Below are positions 14,447 through 22,730 of a stretch of DNA of 64,000 nt, in pieces; position 1 is the first letter of the stretch; each line of letters opens with the position of its first letter. The notes below the pieces were generated by a model, which did no database searches, was not told the origin of the DNA, and worked only from the letters and a program-made list of their open reading frames with translations. Origin of the DNA: Flavimarina sp. Hel_I_48. GTDB lineage: Bacteria; Bacteroidota; Bacteroidia; Flavobacteriales; Flavobacteriaceae. The DNA is taken from assembly GCF_000733945.1 (NCBI RefSeq), contig NZ_JPOL01000002.1, positions 3,473,001-3,537,000 on the forward strand, given 5' to 3'. The translations under genes were made by a program, and so were the position numbers.

Positions 14447-17400
14447 TTATTGTTTAGCGGAATTGAGGAAAAATTCCAATTCGTATTTTGATTGCAGATA
14501 GTTGTTTAGCGCATCCCAAGACCTGCTCTGGATACCGATGGCATCACGCACCGTTTGCAGAAAGGTGGTATAATCGATACCACCCTCTTTATAGGCGAAC
14601 ACCGCCCCGTCCCGTTGCTCTTTGGCCAGCGGAAGGGCTTCCTGTAAATAATATTGCCAGGATTCCAGCCATTTTAAATAGTGCTGCTGCAGGTCCCGGT
14701 ATTGGGAATTGACCTGAAGTTGTTTTTCATTGTAATTCTGCTCGGCGATCTCGGTCTGTATCCTGGCCGATTGCGCCTGCCCCAGCTCCGGACCGAAAAA
14801 GAGCGGAATGGTTATCCCGGCCTGAAAATTGAAAAACCCTTTTTGCCCCGCAATTTTCTGCCGTCCATATTGAGCATTGAACTTTGGAAAAAACGCCTTG
14901 GTGCGCACATGATGCTCGGCATCAGCCACATCGATCTGACGCTCATAGTATTGTAGCATCGGGTGGTCCGTTATCGAATCTTTGCGCTGCAGGATGGGAT
15001 CGTCGATCTCATCAACGCGTTCATCGGTCACCGTATAAAGGGAATCGCTTACCAGCCAGAGGTTCAGTTTTTGCAGGTTGCCCAGATAATCCCGGTACAC
15101 CTGCCTCTTCTGGAGCGTTACCTGTCGCGCCTGATTGGTGGCCGCCAGATATTCCAGCTTTGAGGAAGCCTCGGTCTCATAACGTAACCGCGCCGCCCTT
15201 TCAAAATCTCTGAAGATGGAATCGAGCTCCACATACAACAGGTATTTCCGTTTGGACGTATAGGTATATCCCCAGGCCATACTAACTTCCCGTTCCACTT
15301 GCAGCGAAGTAAGGTCGAGCGCCGTTTTGCTCAATGCTACTTTCTGCTTCTGCAATTTATTTTTGGCACCGATGCTAAAAACGTCCATCAGCTGCTGCTG
15401 GACGCCGATGGTGGTGTAGATGCCCACATTGCCCGTTGCATCGTCCGGCAATTCTTCGCCGCCGGTAAATACATTGGTCCTCCCAAGGTCCCAGGCGGTT
15501 TTCTTCAGGGCTTCCTGATTCTCAATTTCCAATTGGGCTGCATTTAACCTGGGATAGTTCGTTTTGGCCCTTTCCACCGCATTCTGTAAAGAAATCGGTG
15601 CAAAGCCCTGTTCCACCTGAAGGGTATCCTGCCGGGGCCCATCTTGCTGCAGGCCATCCTGCGTTTGGGCACTTGCACTTGATGGGATGGCCATTGATCC
15701 AAGACCCAATAAAACGGCGATCAGGGCAGGATTTATGGCAACTTTACCCGTTTTCCCATTGTTGTTTTTTCCAGTTTTTTCAACAAAACTGTATAAAATG
15801 GGAACTACGATAAGCGTAAGCAAGGTCGCCGTAATCAAGCCGCCGATAACTACCGTGGCCAATGGGCGCTGTACGGAAGCTCCCGCGCCGTGGGAAAGTG
15901 CCATCGGGAAAAAGCCCATTATTGCGGCCAGTGCTGTTAGCAAAATAGGGCGGATCCGCTCCTGTGTTCCTATTAAAATACGTTCCTGTATATCCATAAC
16001 CCCTTCTTCTTTTAATGAATTTAGCCTGCTAATGAGCACCAGTCCATTCAAGACCGCGACCCCGAAGAGCACGATAAAGCCCACGCCCGCCGAAATACTG
16101 AACGGCATTCCGCGAATAGCCAAGGCGAAAATACCGCCGATCGCTGCCAAAGGCACGGCCATATAGATCATAATGGATTGGGAAAAAGAGCCCAGGGCGA
16201 AATAGAGCAACAGAAAAATAAGCGCCAACGCAATCGGGACTACAATTGTTAACCGCTCTTTGGCCCGTTGCAAGTTTTCAAAAGCGCCACCGTAGGTAAT
16301 ACGGTACCCCGCAGGCAAATCTAATTGCGCATCCAGTTTATCCTGTATCTCATTAACCATCGATTCCACATCACGGCCCCGTACATTAACGCCTACGTAA
16401 ATTCTACGCGAAGTATTGTCCCGGGAAATCTGCATCGGTCCCGGCTGATAACTGATGTCTGCCACCTCTTTTATGGGAATCTGGTTTCCGTCCGGTAAAT
16501 CGACCAGCAGGTTTTTCAGGTCATCAATGCTTTGGCGGTGCTCCTGATCCAGGCGCACCACCATATCGAAGCGTTTTTCACCCTCGAAAATGACCCCTGC
16601 AGAACTTCCCGCGAAAGCGGTACTCACATACTGGTTCAGCTTCTGGATATTCAATCCATACTGCGCCACTTTCCGCCTGTTAAAACGAACCGTCATCTGG
16701 GGCAGCCCGGAGGTGGCCTCCAGATTCACATCGCCGGCACCGGGCACTGTCTTGATAATATTGGCCATTTTTGAGGCTTTTTCGGTAAGAATATCCAAAT
16801 CTTCGCCATATAATTTGATGGCCACATCTTCCCGAACGCCCGTCAACAGTTCGTTGAACCGCAGTTCAACGGGTTGGCTAAACACAAAGTTGACCCCTGG
16901 CACCACCGATAGTTTTTCTTTTATTTTTGCAATTAGCCCTTCCTTAGTTTCAGCCGAGACCCAATTGTCCTTGTTTTTATCAAGGATAATATATGAATCG
17001 GCAATATCCATCGGCATCGGGTCGGTAGGTATATCGGCCACCCCGATTCGGGCGACCATTGTTTCCACCTCGGGAAAATTATCCAAAATGATATTTTCAA
17101 TCCTTTTGGAAGTTTCTATCGATTCGCTCAGCGCACTTCCCGGTCTGAAAAGTGCCTGCATTGCTATATCCCCTTCATCGATGCTGGGGATAAATTCCCC
17201 GCCCATCCGGCTAAAGGAATAACCTGCACCTACCAGTAACAGCACCGCTATGACCAGAACGACAATACGATGGTTCAGCGACTTCAAAATCACGGGCCGG
17301 TATCCCTTGTTGATGCGGTTCATCAGCCCATTGCTGAAGTTCGATATTTTATCTTCCGCTTTATGAAACCAGTTCTTCTTTTTGGTGGCCGGTTTCATTG

Positions 17401-18910
17401 TAAGTGAGGCAATCATCGGTACATAGGTAAGGCACAGAATAATGGCCCCGAGAACGGCAAAGCCAAAGGTAAATGCCATTGGACGGAACATTTTACCTTC
17501 AATTCCGGTTAGGAACAAAATAGGCGTAAATACGATCAAGATAATGATCTGACCGAAAAAAGCGGAGTTCATCACCGTACTACTCGCATCATAAACCACC
17601 TCGTCCATTTCGGCCTGGTTAAATTTATGTTTGCCCGCCTTAATGCGTTTCTCGATTTCGTGTACCGTTCCTTCCACAATGATCACGGCACCATCCACGA
17701 TGATCCCAAAGTCGATAGCTCCAAGGGACATCAAGTTGGCCCAGACCCCGAAGGCCTTCATCAAGATAAAGGCGAACAGGAGCGAAAGCGGTATCAATGA
17801 GGCGGTAACCAATCCACCGCGGAAACTTCCCAAAAGCAGTACCAGAACAAAAATTACGATAAGTGCCCCTTCAATAAGATTTTTTTCAATGGTTGCGGTA
17901 GTCCGCCCGATCAGTTCGCTACGATCCAAAAAGGGCTCGATTTTCAATCCTTCCGGCAACGATTTCTGTACCTCCTTAATTCGGTTTTTAACCGTATTTA
18001 CCACCGAATTGGGATTATCGCCCCGAAGCATTAGTACCATTCCGCCCACGGCCTCTTGACCATCCTGTGTAAATGCTCCGTAGCGTACCTGATTGCCAAA
18101 ATGTACCTTTTCGGCTACGTCCTTGACCAAGATCGGCAGGCCGTTTTCGTTTTTGATAACAATTTGCCGGATATCAGCCAGCGAACGGGCCAGGCCTTCC
18201 CCGCGGATAAAATTGGCCATTTTGTTTTTTTCGATATAGGCTCCGCCCGTGTTTACATTGTTCTGTTGAAGTGCATCGAAAACTTCCGTCATCGTTACAT
18301 CCATTGCATTGAGTTTTGCAGGATTGATGGCAATTTCATATTGCTTGATCTTTCCACCAAAGGCATTTACTTCGACAACGCCTTCCGTAAGCGCCAGTTG
18401 GCGCTTCACGATCCAATCCTGGATAGTCCTTAATTCGGTAGGGGAATATTGATCCTCATAGTCTTCTTCTGGCACCAGGGAATATTGATAGATTTCGCCC
18501 AGACCGGTAGTGATCGGCCCCATTCCAGGACTGCCGAACTGTTCGGGAATCTCGGATTTGACCTCGTTGAGTTTTTCGGCAACCAGTTGCCGCGGCAAAT
18601 ACGTGCCCATATTGTCCTTAAAGACAATGGTAACTACGGAAAGCCCGAACCGGGAAACGGAGCGGATCTCCGTAACCCCCGGGAGGTTGGCCATAGCCAG
18701 TTCCACGGGATAGGTTACAAATTGCTCAATATCCTCGGTGGCCAGGTTGGGCGATTGTGTAATGACCTGTACCTGATTATTGGTAATATCGGGCTGCGCG
18801 CCCAGGTTGATGGTGGACATTGAATAGACGCCCACTCCCACGAGTGCGAGTACCATAAGCCCTACAATAAGCTTGTTCCGAATGGAAAAAGCGATGATTT
18901 TGTTAATCAT
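14447..18910 (-). CDS. czcA: CzcA-type RND metal pump fused to a CzcC/TolC-type outer-membrane factor
   Basis: The 1,487-residue frame holds two proteins that are separate in Proteobacteria. Residues 1 to about 1050 form a heavy-metal RND pump (FSIRNKLIVGLMVLALVGV start, TINLGAQPDITNNQVQV, and the TM4 charged motif AIDFGIIVDGAVIIVEG with two Asp and one Glu). A second hydrophobic, signal-like stretch (about 1057-1081, ending PSSASA) leads into a 400-residue OMF domain with coiled-coil repeats (LQNAVERAKTNYPRLNAAQ ... FAYKEGGIDYTTFLQ). It exports divalent cations from periplasm or cytosol using proton influx. Fused forms are common in Bacteroidota; if PSSASA is cleaved, the OMF would be released to the outer membrane. 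Confidence 0.92.
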   Translation of the reverse strand: MINKIIAFSIRNKLIVGLMVLALVGVGVYSMSTINLGAQPDITNNQVQVITQSPNLATEDIEQFVTYPVELAMANLPGVTEIRSVSRFGLSVVTIVFKDNMGTYLPRQLVAEKLNEVKSEIPEQFGSPGMGPITTGLGEIYQYSLVPEEDYEDQYSPTELRTIQDWIVKRQLALTEGVVEVNAFGGKIKQYEIAINPAKLNAMDVTMTEVFDALQQNNVNTGGAYIEKNKMANFIRGEGLARSLADIRQIVIKNENGLPILVKDVAEKVHFGNQVRYGAFTQDGQEAVGGMVLMLRGDNPNSVVNTVKNRIKEVQKSLPEGLKIEPFLDRSELIGRTTATIEKNLIEGALIVIFVLVLLLGSFRGGLVTASLIPLSLLFAFILMKAFGVWANLMSLGAIDFGIIVDGAVIIVEGTVHEIEKRIKAGKHKFNQAEMDEVVYDASSTVMNSAFFGQIIILIVFTPILFLTGIEGKMFRPMAFTFGFAVLGAIILCLTYVPMIASLTMKPATKKKNWFHKAEDKISNFSNGLMNRINKGYRPVILKSLNHRIVVLVIAVLLLVGAGYSFSRMGGEFIPSIDEGDIAMQALFRPGSALSESIETSKRIENIILDNFPEVETMVARIGVADIPTDPMPMDIADSYIILDKNKDNWVSAETKEGLIAKIKEKLSVVPGVNFVFSQPVELRFNELLTGVREDVAIKLYGEDLDILTEKASKMANIIKTVPGAGDVNLEATSGLPQMTVRFNRRKVAQYGLNIQKLNQYVSTAFAGSSAGVIFEGEKRFDMVVRLDQEHRQSIDDLKNLLVDLPDGNQIPIKEVADISYQPGPMQISRDNTSRRIYVGVNVRGRDVESMVNEIQDKLDAQLDLPAGYRITYGGAFENLQRAKERLTIVVPIALALIFLLLYFALGSFSQSIMIYMAVPLAAIGGIFALAIRGMPFSISAGVGFIVLFGVAVLNGLVLISRLNSLKEEGVMDIQERILIGTQERIRPILLTALAAIMGFFPMALSHGAGASVQRPLATVVIGGLITATLLTLIVVPILYSFVEKTGKNNNGKTGKVAINPALIAVLLGLGSMAIPSSASAQTQDGLQQDGPRQDTLQVEQGFAPISLQNAVERAKTNYPRLNAAQLEIENQEALKKTAWDLGRTNVFTGGEELPDDATGNVGIYTTIGVQQQLMDVFSIGAKNKLQKQKVALSKTALDLTSLQVEREVSMAWGYTYTSKRKYLLYVELDSIFRDFERAARLRYETEASSKLEYLAATNQARQVTLQKRQVYRDYLGNLQKLNLWLVSDSLYTVTDERVDEIDDPILQRKDSITDHPMLQYYERQIDVADAEHHVRTKAFFPKFNAQYGRQKIAGQKGFFNFQAGITIPLFFGPELGQAQSARIQTEIAEQNYNEKQLQVNSQYRDLQQHYLKWLESWQYYLQEALPLAKEQRDGAVFAYKEGGIDYTTFLQTVRDAIGIQSRSWDALNNYLQSKYELEFFLNSAKQ

Positions 18911-19008
18911 ATAAGTTGAAAATTTAATTCAGTTTGAAAATGTGAAGTAACGGTCAAAAGGAATTTTGACCTGTCGAAAAAGGATATAGCTATCCTATGA
19001 AAACTGAA

Positions 19009-19326
19009 TTAAACTCTTGGAGGGTCTAAAAGGGAATTGATAGGTTCTTCACCTATACTGTCAAAATGAAGGAATATTTTGGAAGATATTTTCGTAGTAA
19101 TGGGCTTGAAGTTGGCTAAAGCGAAATCTACCGTATGTACGTGGCAACAATGGCAAGTACAGAAAGGGGTGCAACCGTCTGAGGCGCTATGGTTATGATC
19201 CAAATTTGAAGCAGATACGACCTCAGTTTGGGGATTATCGGAAACGACATCTGCATTAACATCAGTACAAGGCAACGCATTGAGCGTTAAAATGTATAGG
19301 CCAAATATGAATGTTAATAATTTCAC
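19009..19326 (-). CDS. Small secreted Cys/His-rich protein (DUF6660-like)
   Basis: The 105-residue product has an N-terminal signal segment (MKLLTFIFGLYILTLNALPC) and a dense metal-binding-like motif in the middle (DGCTPFCTCHCCHVHTVDF: five Cys and two His in 13 residues), followed by a short conserved tail (SIGEEPINSLLDPPRV). It resembles the DUF6660 proteins that precede CzcA/CusA operons in flavobacteria; that family name is from recognition, not a search. It lies 98 bp upstream of the pump gene on the same strand. A periplasmic metal chaperone or sensor is the obvious guess, unproven. Confidence 0.65.
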   Translation of the reverse strand: MKLLTFIFGLYILTLNALPCTDVNADVVSDNPQTEVVSASNLDHNHSASDGCTPFCTCHCCHVHTVDFALANFKPITTKISSKIFLHFDSIGEEPINSLLDPPRV

Positions 19327-19405
19327 GGTGCAAAGATAACAAAATAGTAGTGCATAGGGTGTGCAAAGGTAAAATGAGTATAGGCCTTAAACATATTTAA
19401 CTATT

Positions 19406-19777
19406 TCAAAATTTGAAGTAATTGCGAAAAATCCATAAAACAATCAACACCCAAAAGAAAATAATTATACCCCCAATTAACCAGTTGTTCTTTTTGTTCC
19501 ATTTATAGTCTTTTGCTTTTGTGCTGCATTCCGCTTTTACTTTTTCAGGGATAAGCCTTACTGCAAAATAAATACCAATTGGTAATAGAATTAGATCATC
19601 GAGATAGCCAATTATCGGAATGAAATCAGGAATCAGGTCGATGGGGCTTAGCGCATAAGCAATTATGACAAAAATCAGCACTTTAGCGTACCAAGGGGTC
19701 CTTTTGTCTTTGTAGGCCAAATGCAACATAACTAGTTGCTGCTTTAGTTTTTTTGCCCAGGCTTTTAATTTTTTCAT
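19406..19777 (-). CDS. YkvA/DUF1232-family membrane protein
   Basis: The 123-residue protein has a basic N-terminal helix, the DUF1232 core (KVLIFVIIAYALSPIDLIPD, then FIPIIGYLDDLILLPIG) and a C-terminal membrane segment (NWLIGGIIIFFWVLIVLWIF) ending in a short basic tail. The SPIDLIPDFIP motif is diagnostic for the family, whose function is unknown. It ends the metal island; there is no sign that it takes part in metal handling. Confidence 0.85.
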   Translation of the reverse strand: MKKLKAWAKKLKQQLVMLHLAYKDKRTPWYAKVLIFVIIAYALSPIDLIPDFIPIIGYLDDLILLPIGIYFAVRLIPEKVKAECSTKAKDYKWNKKNNWLIGGIIIFFWVLIVLWIFRNYFKF

Positions 19778-19852
19778 AATGCATTGAGGCTGTTTTAAAT
19801 ACTTAAGAAGTGCTACAAAAAGGGGGAGCCAAATAAAATTTGATTCTATTTA

Positions 19853-19886
19853 TTGTTTTTTAGTATAAGATATTCATATATCTTTG
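19853..19886 (+). promoter_or_regulatory. Candidate promoter of the small RNA gene
   Basis: TTG at 19853-19855 and TATCTTTG at 19879-19886, an exact TAnnTTTG -7 element of Bacteroidota, spaced by 23 bases (slightly long). The next gene on this strand is more than 1.6 kb away, so the promoter would serve a non-coding transcript that ends at the hairpin at 20033-20064. Confidence 0.5.
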
Positions 19887-19889
19887 CTT

Positions 19890-20064
19890 CACGATAAAAA
19901 ATCGTTGCAAAGGTTACCTATTCGGTTACCTCGTTTTATTGAAACAATATAAGTGTCTGGTTATTAAAATATTGTCTAGTGGTAAGTTAGTTCTGCCACC
20001 CCGACGAACCACATACAAGTGGAAACTAAAAGCCTGTTAATCTATTGATTTACAGGTTTTTTTT
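19890..20064 (+). ncRNA. Candidate small structured RNA of about 170 nt
   Basis: The 175 bases between an exact -7 element and a T-tailed hairpin contain no plausible reading frame but several possible stems: GTTT TATTG AAAC, GTGG...CCAC around 19978-20000, CCAC ATACAA GTGG, and two GGTTACC copies. GC content in the middle is higher than in the flanks. Flavobacteria are known to carry conserved RNAs such as Flavo-1 and 6S-Flavo, and size and layout fit that kind of RNA, but I could not confirm membership. A fragment of a mobile-element attachment site is the alternative. Confidence 0.5.
20033..20064 (+). terminator. Intrinsic terminator of the small RNA
   Basis: CCTGTTAATC (20033-20042), a TATT loop, GATTTACAGG (20047-20056; one mismatch) and then eight T residues. 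The T-run is on the plus strand only, which fixes the direction of the transcript. Confidence 0.75.
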
Positions 20065-20164
20065 ATTTTATACTCTATCAAATGGTATGGTTTGATATCA
20101 GGCAGTTTAGTGAATTGTATTATACTGATATAGGTTGACCTTTTTTGATCTAATTTTTGACAGT

Positions 20165-21031
20165 TTAAATGGTCAATAGTTCTAAACTTTCTTTGTTCCT
20201 TTTGTAGGAATGATAGTCTACATTTCTATTTAAATGAACAAAGTTAGGGGTGTTCAATTTGAGACTAAAATGTGGTCTTTTGTTGTTGTAAATCTCAACA
20301 GCCTTTTTGACCATCTTCCTGGCTAAGGTAGTATTTTTTATAGTTCGTTTTAAATCATATTCATATTTAAGGGTTCTGTTGACTCTCTCAGCCACGGCGT
20401 TCTCGTATGGGTCGTACTTCTCTGTCATGCTCATGAGTATTCCGTGTTCCTCAGTAAAGCTGGTGTATTGGGGATTGCAGTACTGAATTCCACGATCTGA
20501 ATGATGGATGAGTTTCTGATTTTTGTATTTCCTGTTTTTAATGGCCATTCTAAGCGCATCGATACAAAGTGATGTCTTCATGTGGCTTGCCAGTTTATAA
20601 CCCATGATTTGCTTAGAATAGGCATCTGTGACCAATGCCAGGTAACTGTGTCCGTTCTGCGTTTTGATATAGGTAATATCGCTTACCCAAAGTTGTTCCG
20701 GCCTGGTGGGCACTTTGTCTTTTACGAGGTTTTTGTATTTAAAGAATCGATGTTTTGAATCGGTTGTGATATGGAACCGCTTTAATTTAGGAACGAGCAG
20801 GTTGTTCATTCGCATTACACGATAGAATTTATCCCTTCCTATTTTAATACCGAGTCTGACCATATCAGCCTTTAATTCCTGATATAGTTTGATTCCACCG
20901 GTACGCAGTCCGTACTGACTTCGATACCCTTTGATGAGTCGAATGATCAGCTGTTGCTGTGTTTGCCTGGTCTGATGAGATTTTAACCGCTTATAGAACG
21001 CTTGTTTGGAAACCCCAAAACATTGGATCAA
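20165..21031 (-). CDS. IS3-family transposase OrfB (first element)
   Basis: The 288-residue frame is the catalytic part: an HTH_21-like region (KGYRSQYGLRTGGIKLYQEL), then the rve integrase core with the DDE triad in WVSDITYI, HHSDRGIQY and ENAVAERVNRTLKYE. It ends with NKRPHFSLKLNTPNFV. The annotated start is a TTG overlapping the orfA stop. It is probably made mainly as an OrfAB fusion by -1 frameshifting, giving ...RLK then RKWLIQCFG. Confidence 0.92.
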   Translation of the reverse strand: MIQCFGVSKQAFYKRLKSHQTRQTQQQLIIRLIKGYRSQYGLRTGGIKLYQELKADMVRLGIKIGRDKFYRVMRMNNLLVPKLKRFHITTDSKHRFFKYKNLVKDKVPTRPEQLWVSDITYIKTQNGHSYLALVTDAYSKQIMGYKLASHMKTSLCIDALRMAIKNRKYKNQKLIHHSDRGIQYCNPQYTSFTEEHGILMSMTEKYDPYENAVAERVNRTLKYEYDLKRTIKNTTLARKMVKKAVEIYNNKRPHFSLKLNTPNFVHLNRNVDYHSYKRNKESLELLTI

Positions 21032-21417
21032 CCATTTTCTTTTAAACGGTTTTGTTTCTTTTTTTCGATCTCGTCTGCTAATGTTTTGGGCAATGACTTT
21101 TTTGCCATATCGACCCCGGTAATAAGTTCCATATCAGCAATAATGTCCTGTTGGAAGTCTTTTACAAACTCCAGTTCCTCGATTTTTTCTTTGGGTTTCT
21201 TGATTTCATCTTTCTTGCTCATCCCTTGTTTCTTTTGTTCTAAAGTACTGTATTTTTTCAACCAGTAGTAAATAGAAGCTCGGGAAACCTGATATTTATC
21301 GGATGCATGATTGATAGAAATCTGTGCATTTTGGATCTGATCGATGATAACCAGCTTGAGATCGTAACCTACTTTTTTGTAGGAAGTTTTTCGACAATGT
21401 TCATTTTGTTCTTTCAT
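21028..21417 (-). CDS. IS3-family transposase OrfA (first element)
   Basis: The 129-residue protein has a helix-turn-helix (YDLKLVIIDQIQN ... ASDKYQVSRASIYYWLKKY) followed by a leucine/charged coiled coil (KPKEKIEELEFVKDFQQDI). A heptamer T TTA AAA (plus-strand positions 21046-21040) lies near its end, in the right phase to shift ribosomes by -1 into orfB. OrfA binds the inverted repeats and the fusion OrfAB catalyses transposition. Confidence 0.9.
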   Translation of the reverse strand: MKEQNEHCRKTSYKKVGYDLKLVIIDQIQNAQISINHASDKYQVSRASIYYWLKKYSTLEQKKQGMSKKDEIKKPKEKIEELEFVKDFQQDIIADMELITGVDMAKKSLPKTLADEIEKKKQNRLKENG

Positions 21418-21569
21418 TAGGTATAGTGCTAAAAGGTTTAATTTTTAGTCAACCTATTTCAGGAAAGTACATTTTTGGTAATTTGTAGGCTTCCCTAAAA
21501 ATGTAGGCTTCCCCGAAAACAGGACAGTTGTTAATTCGAATTTACTAATTTTAAATTCACACTGTCACG

Positions 21570-21836
21570 ATGAAAAACAGCAAGTTTAGCGAGGGCCAAA
21601 TAATCAAAGCTCTTAAGGAGAATGAACAGGGAAGGTCGGTTGGGGATCTATCCAGAGAGTTGGGTATTGACAAGAGTACCTTTTATTATTGGCGCAAGAA
21701 GTATGGGGGTATGGAGCAAGAGCAGCTCAAGCGCCTAAAAGAGCTCGAGCAGGAAAATGCGAGGCTCAAGCAGATGTATGCCGATGTGAGCCTGGACAAC
21801 AAAATGCTCAAGGACGTACTGTCAAAAAAGTTCTAA
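21570..21836 (+). CDS. IS3-family transposase OrfA (second element)
   Basis: The 88-residue protein has an N-terminal helix-turn-helix (KFSEGQIIKALKENEQGRSV, then LGIDKSTFYYWRKKYGG) and a leucine-zipper-like coiled coil (LKRLKELEQENARLKQMYAD), as in the IS51/IS407 branch of IS3. The frame ends just after the slippery heptamer A AAA AAG (21824-21830), the best-known -1 shift site of this family. Confidence 0.93.
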   Translation: MKNSKFSEGQIIKALKENEQGRSVGDLSRELGIDKSTFYYWRKKYGGMEQEQLKRLKELEQENARLKQMYADVSLDNKMLKDVLSKKF

Positions 21837-22714
21837 GGCCTTCCGACAAAAGAGTTCGGGTCAAGTATCTCATCAAGGAATTTATAGTACCGGTTGTACG
21901 GGCCTGTAATGTTGTAGGGCTTGCCAGGTCAATGTGGTACTACCGTAGTAAAAAGGACGATAGCGAAGTCATTGATAAGTTAACTGAGCTGGCAGATGCC
22001 TATCCCACCCGAGGTTTTGATGAATACTATCACAAGATCCGTCGTGAAGGTCTGATATGGAACAGAAAGCGTGTATTACGAGTTTATCGAGAGATGAAGC
22101 TCGGTCTTAGACGCAAACATAAAAAGCGTTTAATAAAACGCGTAAAGCAGCCTTTGGAAACGCCTGCCGTGCTCAATGAATGTTGGAGTATGGATTTTAT
22201 GAGTGATGCACTTACAGATGGTAGAAAAGTACGGGTATTTAATGTAATCGACGATTGTAACCGAGAGGCCCTTGCTATTGATGCAGGACTTTCTTATCCC
22301 GCCAGGGCCGTAGTGGAGACATTGAACAACCTTAAAGAAGAGCTGGGAACGCCAAGATATATAAGGTGCGATAACGGCCCAGAGTTTATCTCGAAAACAT
22401 TTACAGAATGGTGTGAGAGCAACATTATTGAAATCAAATACACACAACCCGGTAAACCAATGCAAAATGGATATGTAGAACGTTTTAATCGCTTCTTCAG
22501 AGAAGATATCTTAGATGCCTATTACTTTAATGATATCTATCAGCTTCAGAAGATCAGTGATAACTGGAGGGAGGATTATAATTTCAATCATCCACATAAA
22601 TCCTTAGGGAATAAATCACCCAAAGAATATATGCCCAGGTTTGATGAAGAATTTAAATTCTTCATCAAACCTGAACTAAATAACAACTATTTATCGAATT
22701 TTAAGGTGTCCTAA
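21830..22714 (+). CDS. IS3-family transposase OrfB (second element), made by -1 frameshifting
   Basis: Translation shifted at A AAA AAG continues VLRPSDKRVRVKYLIKEF for about 294 residues. The DDE core is present: SMDFMSDAL, RCDNGPEFISK and NGYVERFNRFFRED. HTH_21 (PTRGFDEYYHKIRREGLIWN) precedes it and HPHKSLGNKSPKEYM follows. It contains no stop or indel and looks functional. The element is unrelated in sequence to the IS directly to its left, so two separate insertions happened side by side. Confidence 0.92.
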   Translation, partial: VLRPSDKRVRVKYLIKEFIVPVVRACNVVGLARSMWYYRSKKDDSEVIDKLTELADAYPTRGFDEYYHKIRREGLIWNRKRVLRVYREMKLGLRRKHKKRLIKRVKQPLETPAVLNECWSMDFMSDALTDGRKVRVFNVIDDCNREALAIDAGLSYPARAVVETLNNLKEELGTPRYIRCDNGPEFISKTFTEWCESNIIEIKYTQPGKPMQNGYVERFNRFFREDILDAYYFNDIYQLQKISDNWREDYNFNHPHKSLGNKSPKEYMPRFDEEFKFFIKPELNNNYLSNFKVS

Positions 22715-22730
22715 AAAGGGGAAGCCTACA

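Larger units (their letters stand above)
20126..21461 (-). mobile_element. IS3-family insertion sequence (first element)
   Basis: A 1.34-kb element carrying orfA and orfB on the minus strand. Its ends are imperfect inverted repeats, TGATATAGGTTGAC (20126-20139) and GTCAACCTATTTCA (21448-21461), beginning TG and ending CA as in IS3 elements. No target duplication is visible at these bounds (flanks TAC and GGA). The two frames are joined by a candidate -1 slippery site. It appears intact. Confidence 0.85.
21484..22730 (+). mobile_element. IS3-family insertion sequence (second element) with a doubled left end
   Basis: The inverted repeats are TGTAGGCTTCCCC (21502-21514) and GGGGAAGCCTACA (22718-22730), extended by AGGACA/TGTCCT further in. 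An additional copy of the left end (TGTAGGCTTCCCTAAAAA, 21484-21501) precedes the first. ATT flanks the element on both sides if the outer copy is taken as the end (21481-21483 and 22731-22733), matching a 3-bp target duplication. The orfB stop lies in the right repeat. It has cut off the 3' end of the minus-strand gene at 22731. Confidence 0.85.

Noticed and set aside
19976..20010. Stretch resembling the 3' end of a tRNA (TTCTGCCACCCCGAC) before a terminator
   Set aside because: No cloverleaf, anticodon arm or acceptor stem can be built upstream; annotated as part of a small RNA candidate.
20126..22730. The two IS elements considered as one composite transposon
   Set aside because: Their transposases and inverted repeats are unrelated and no cargo lies between them.
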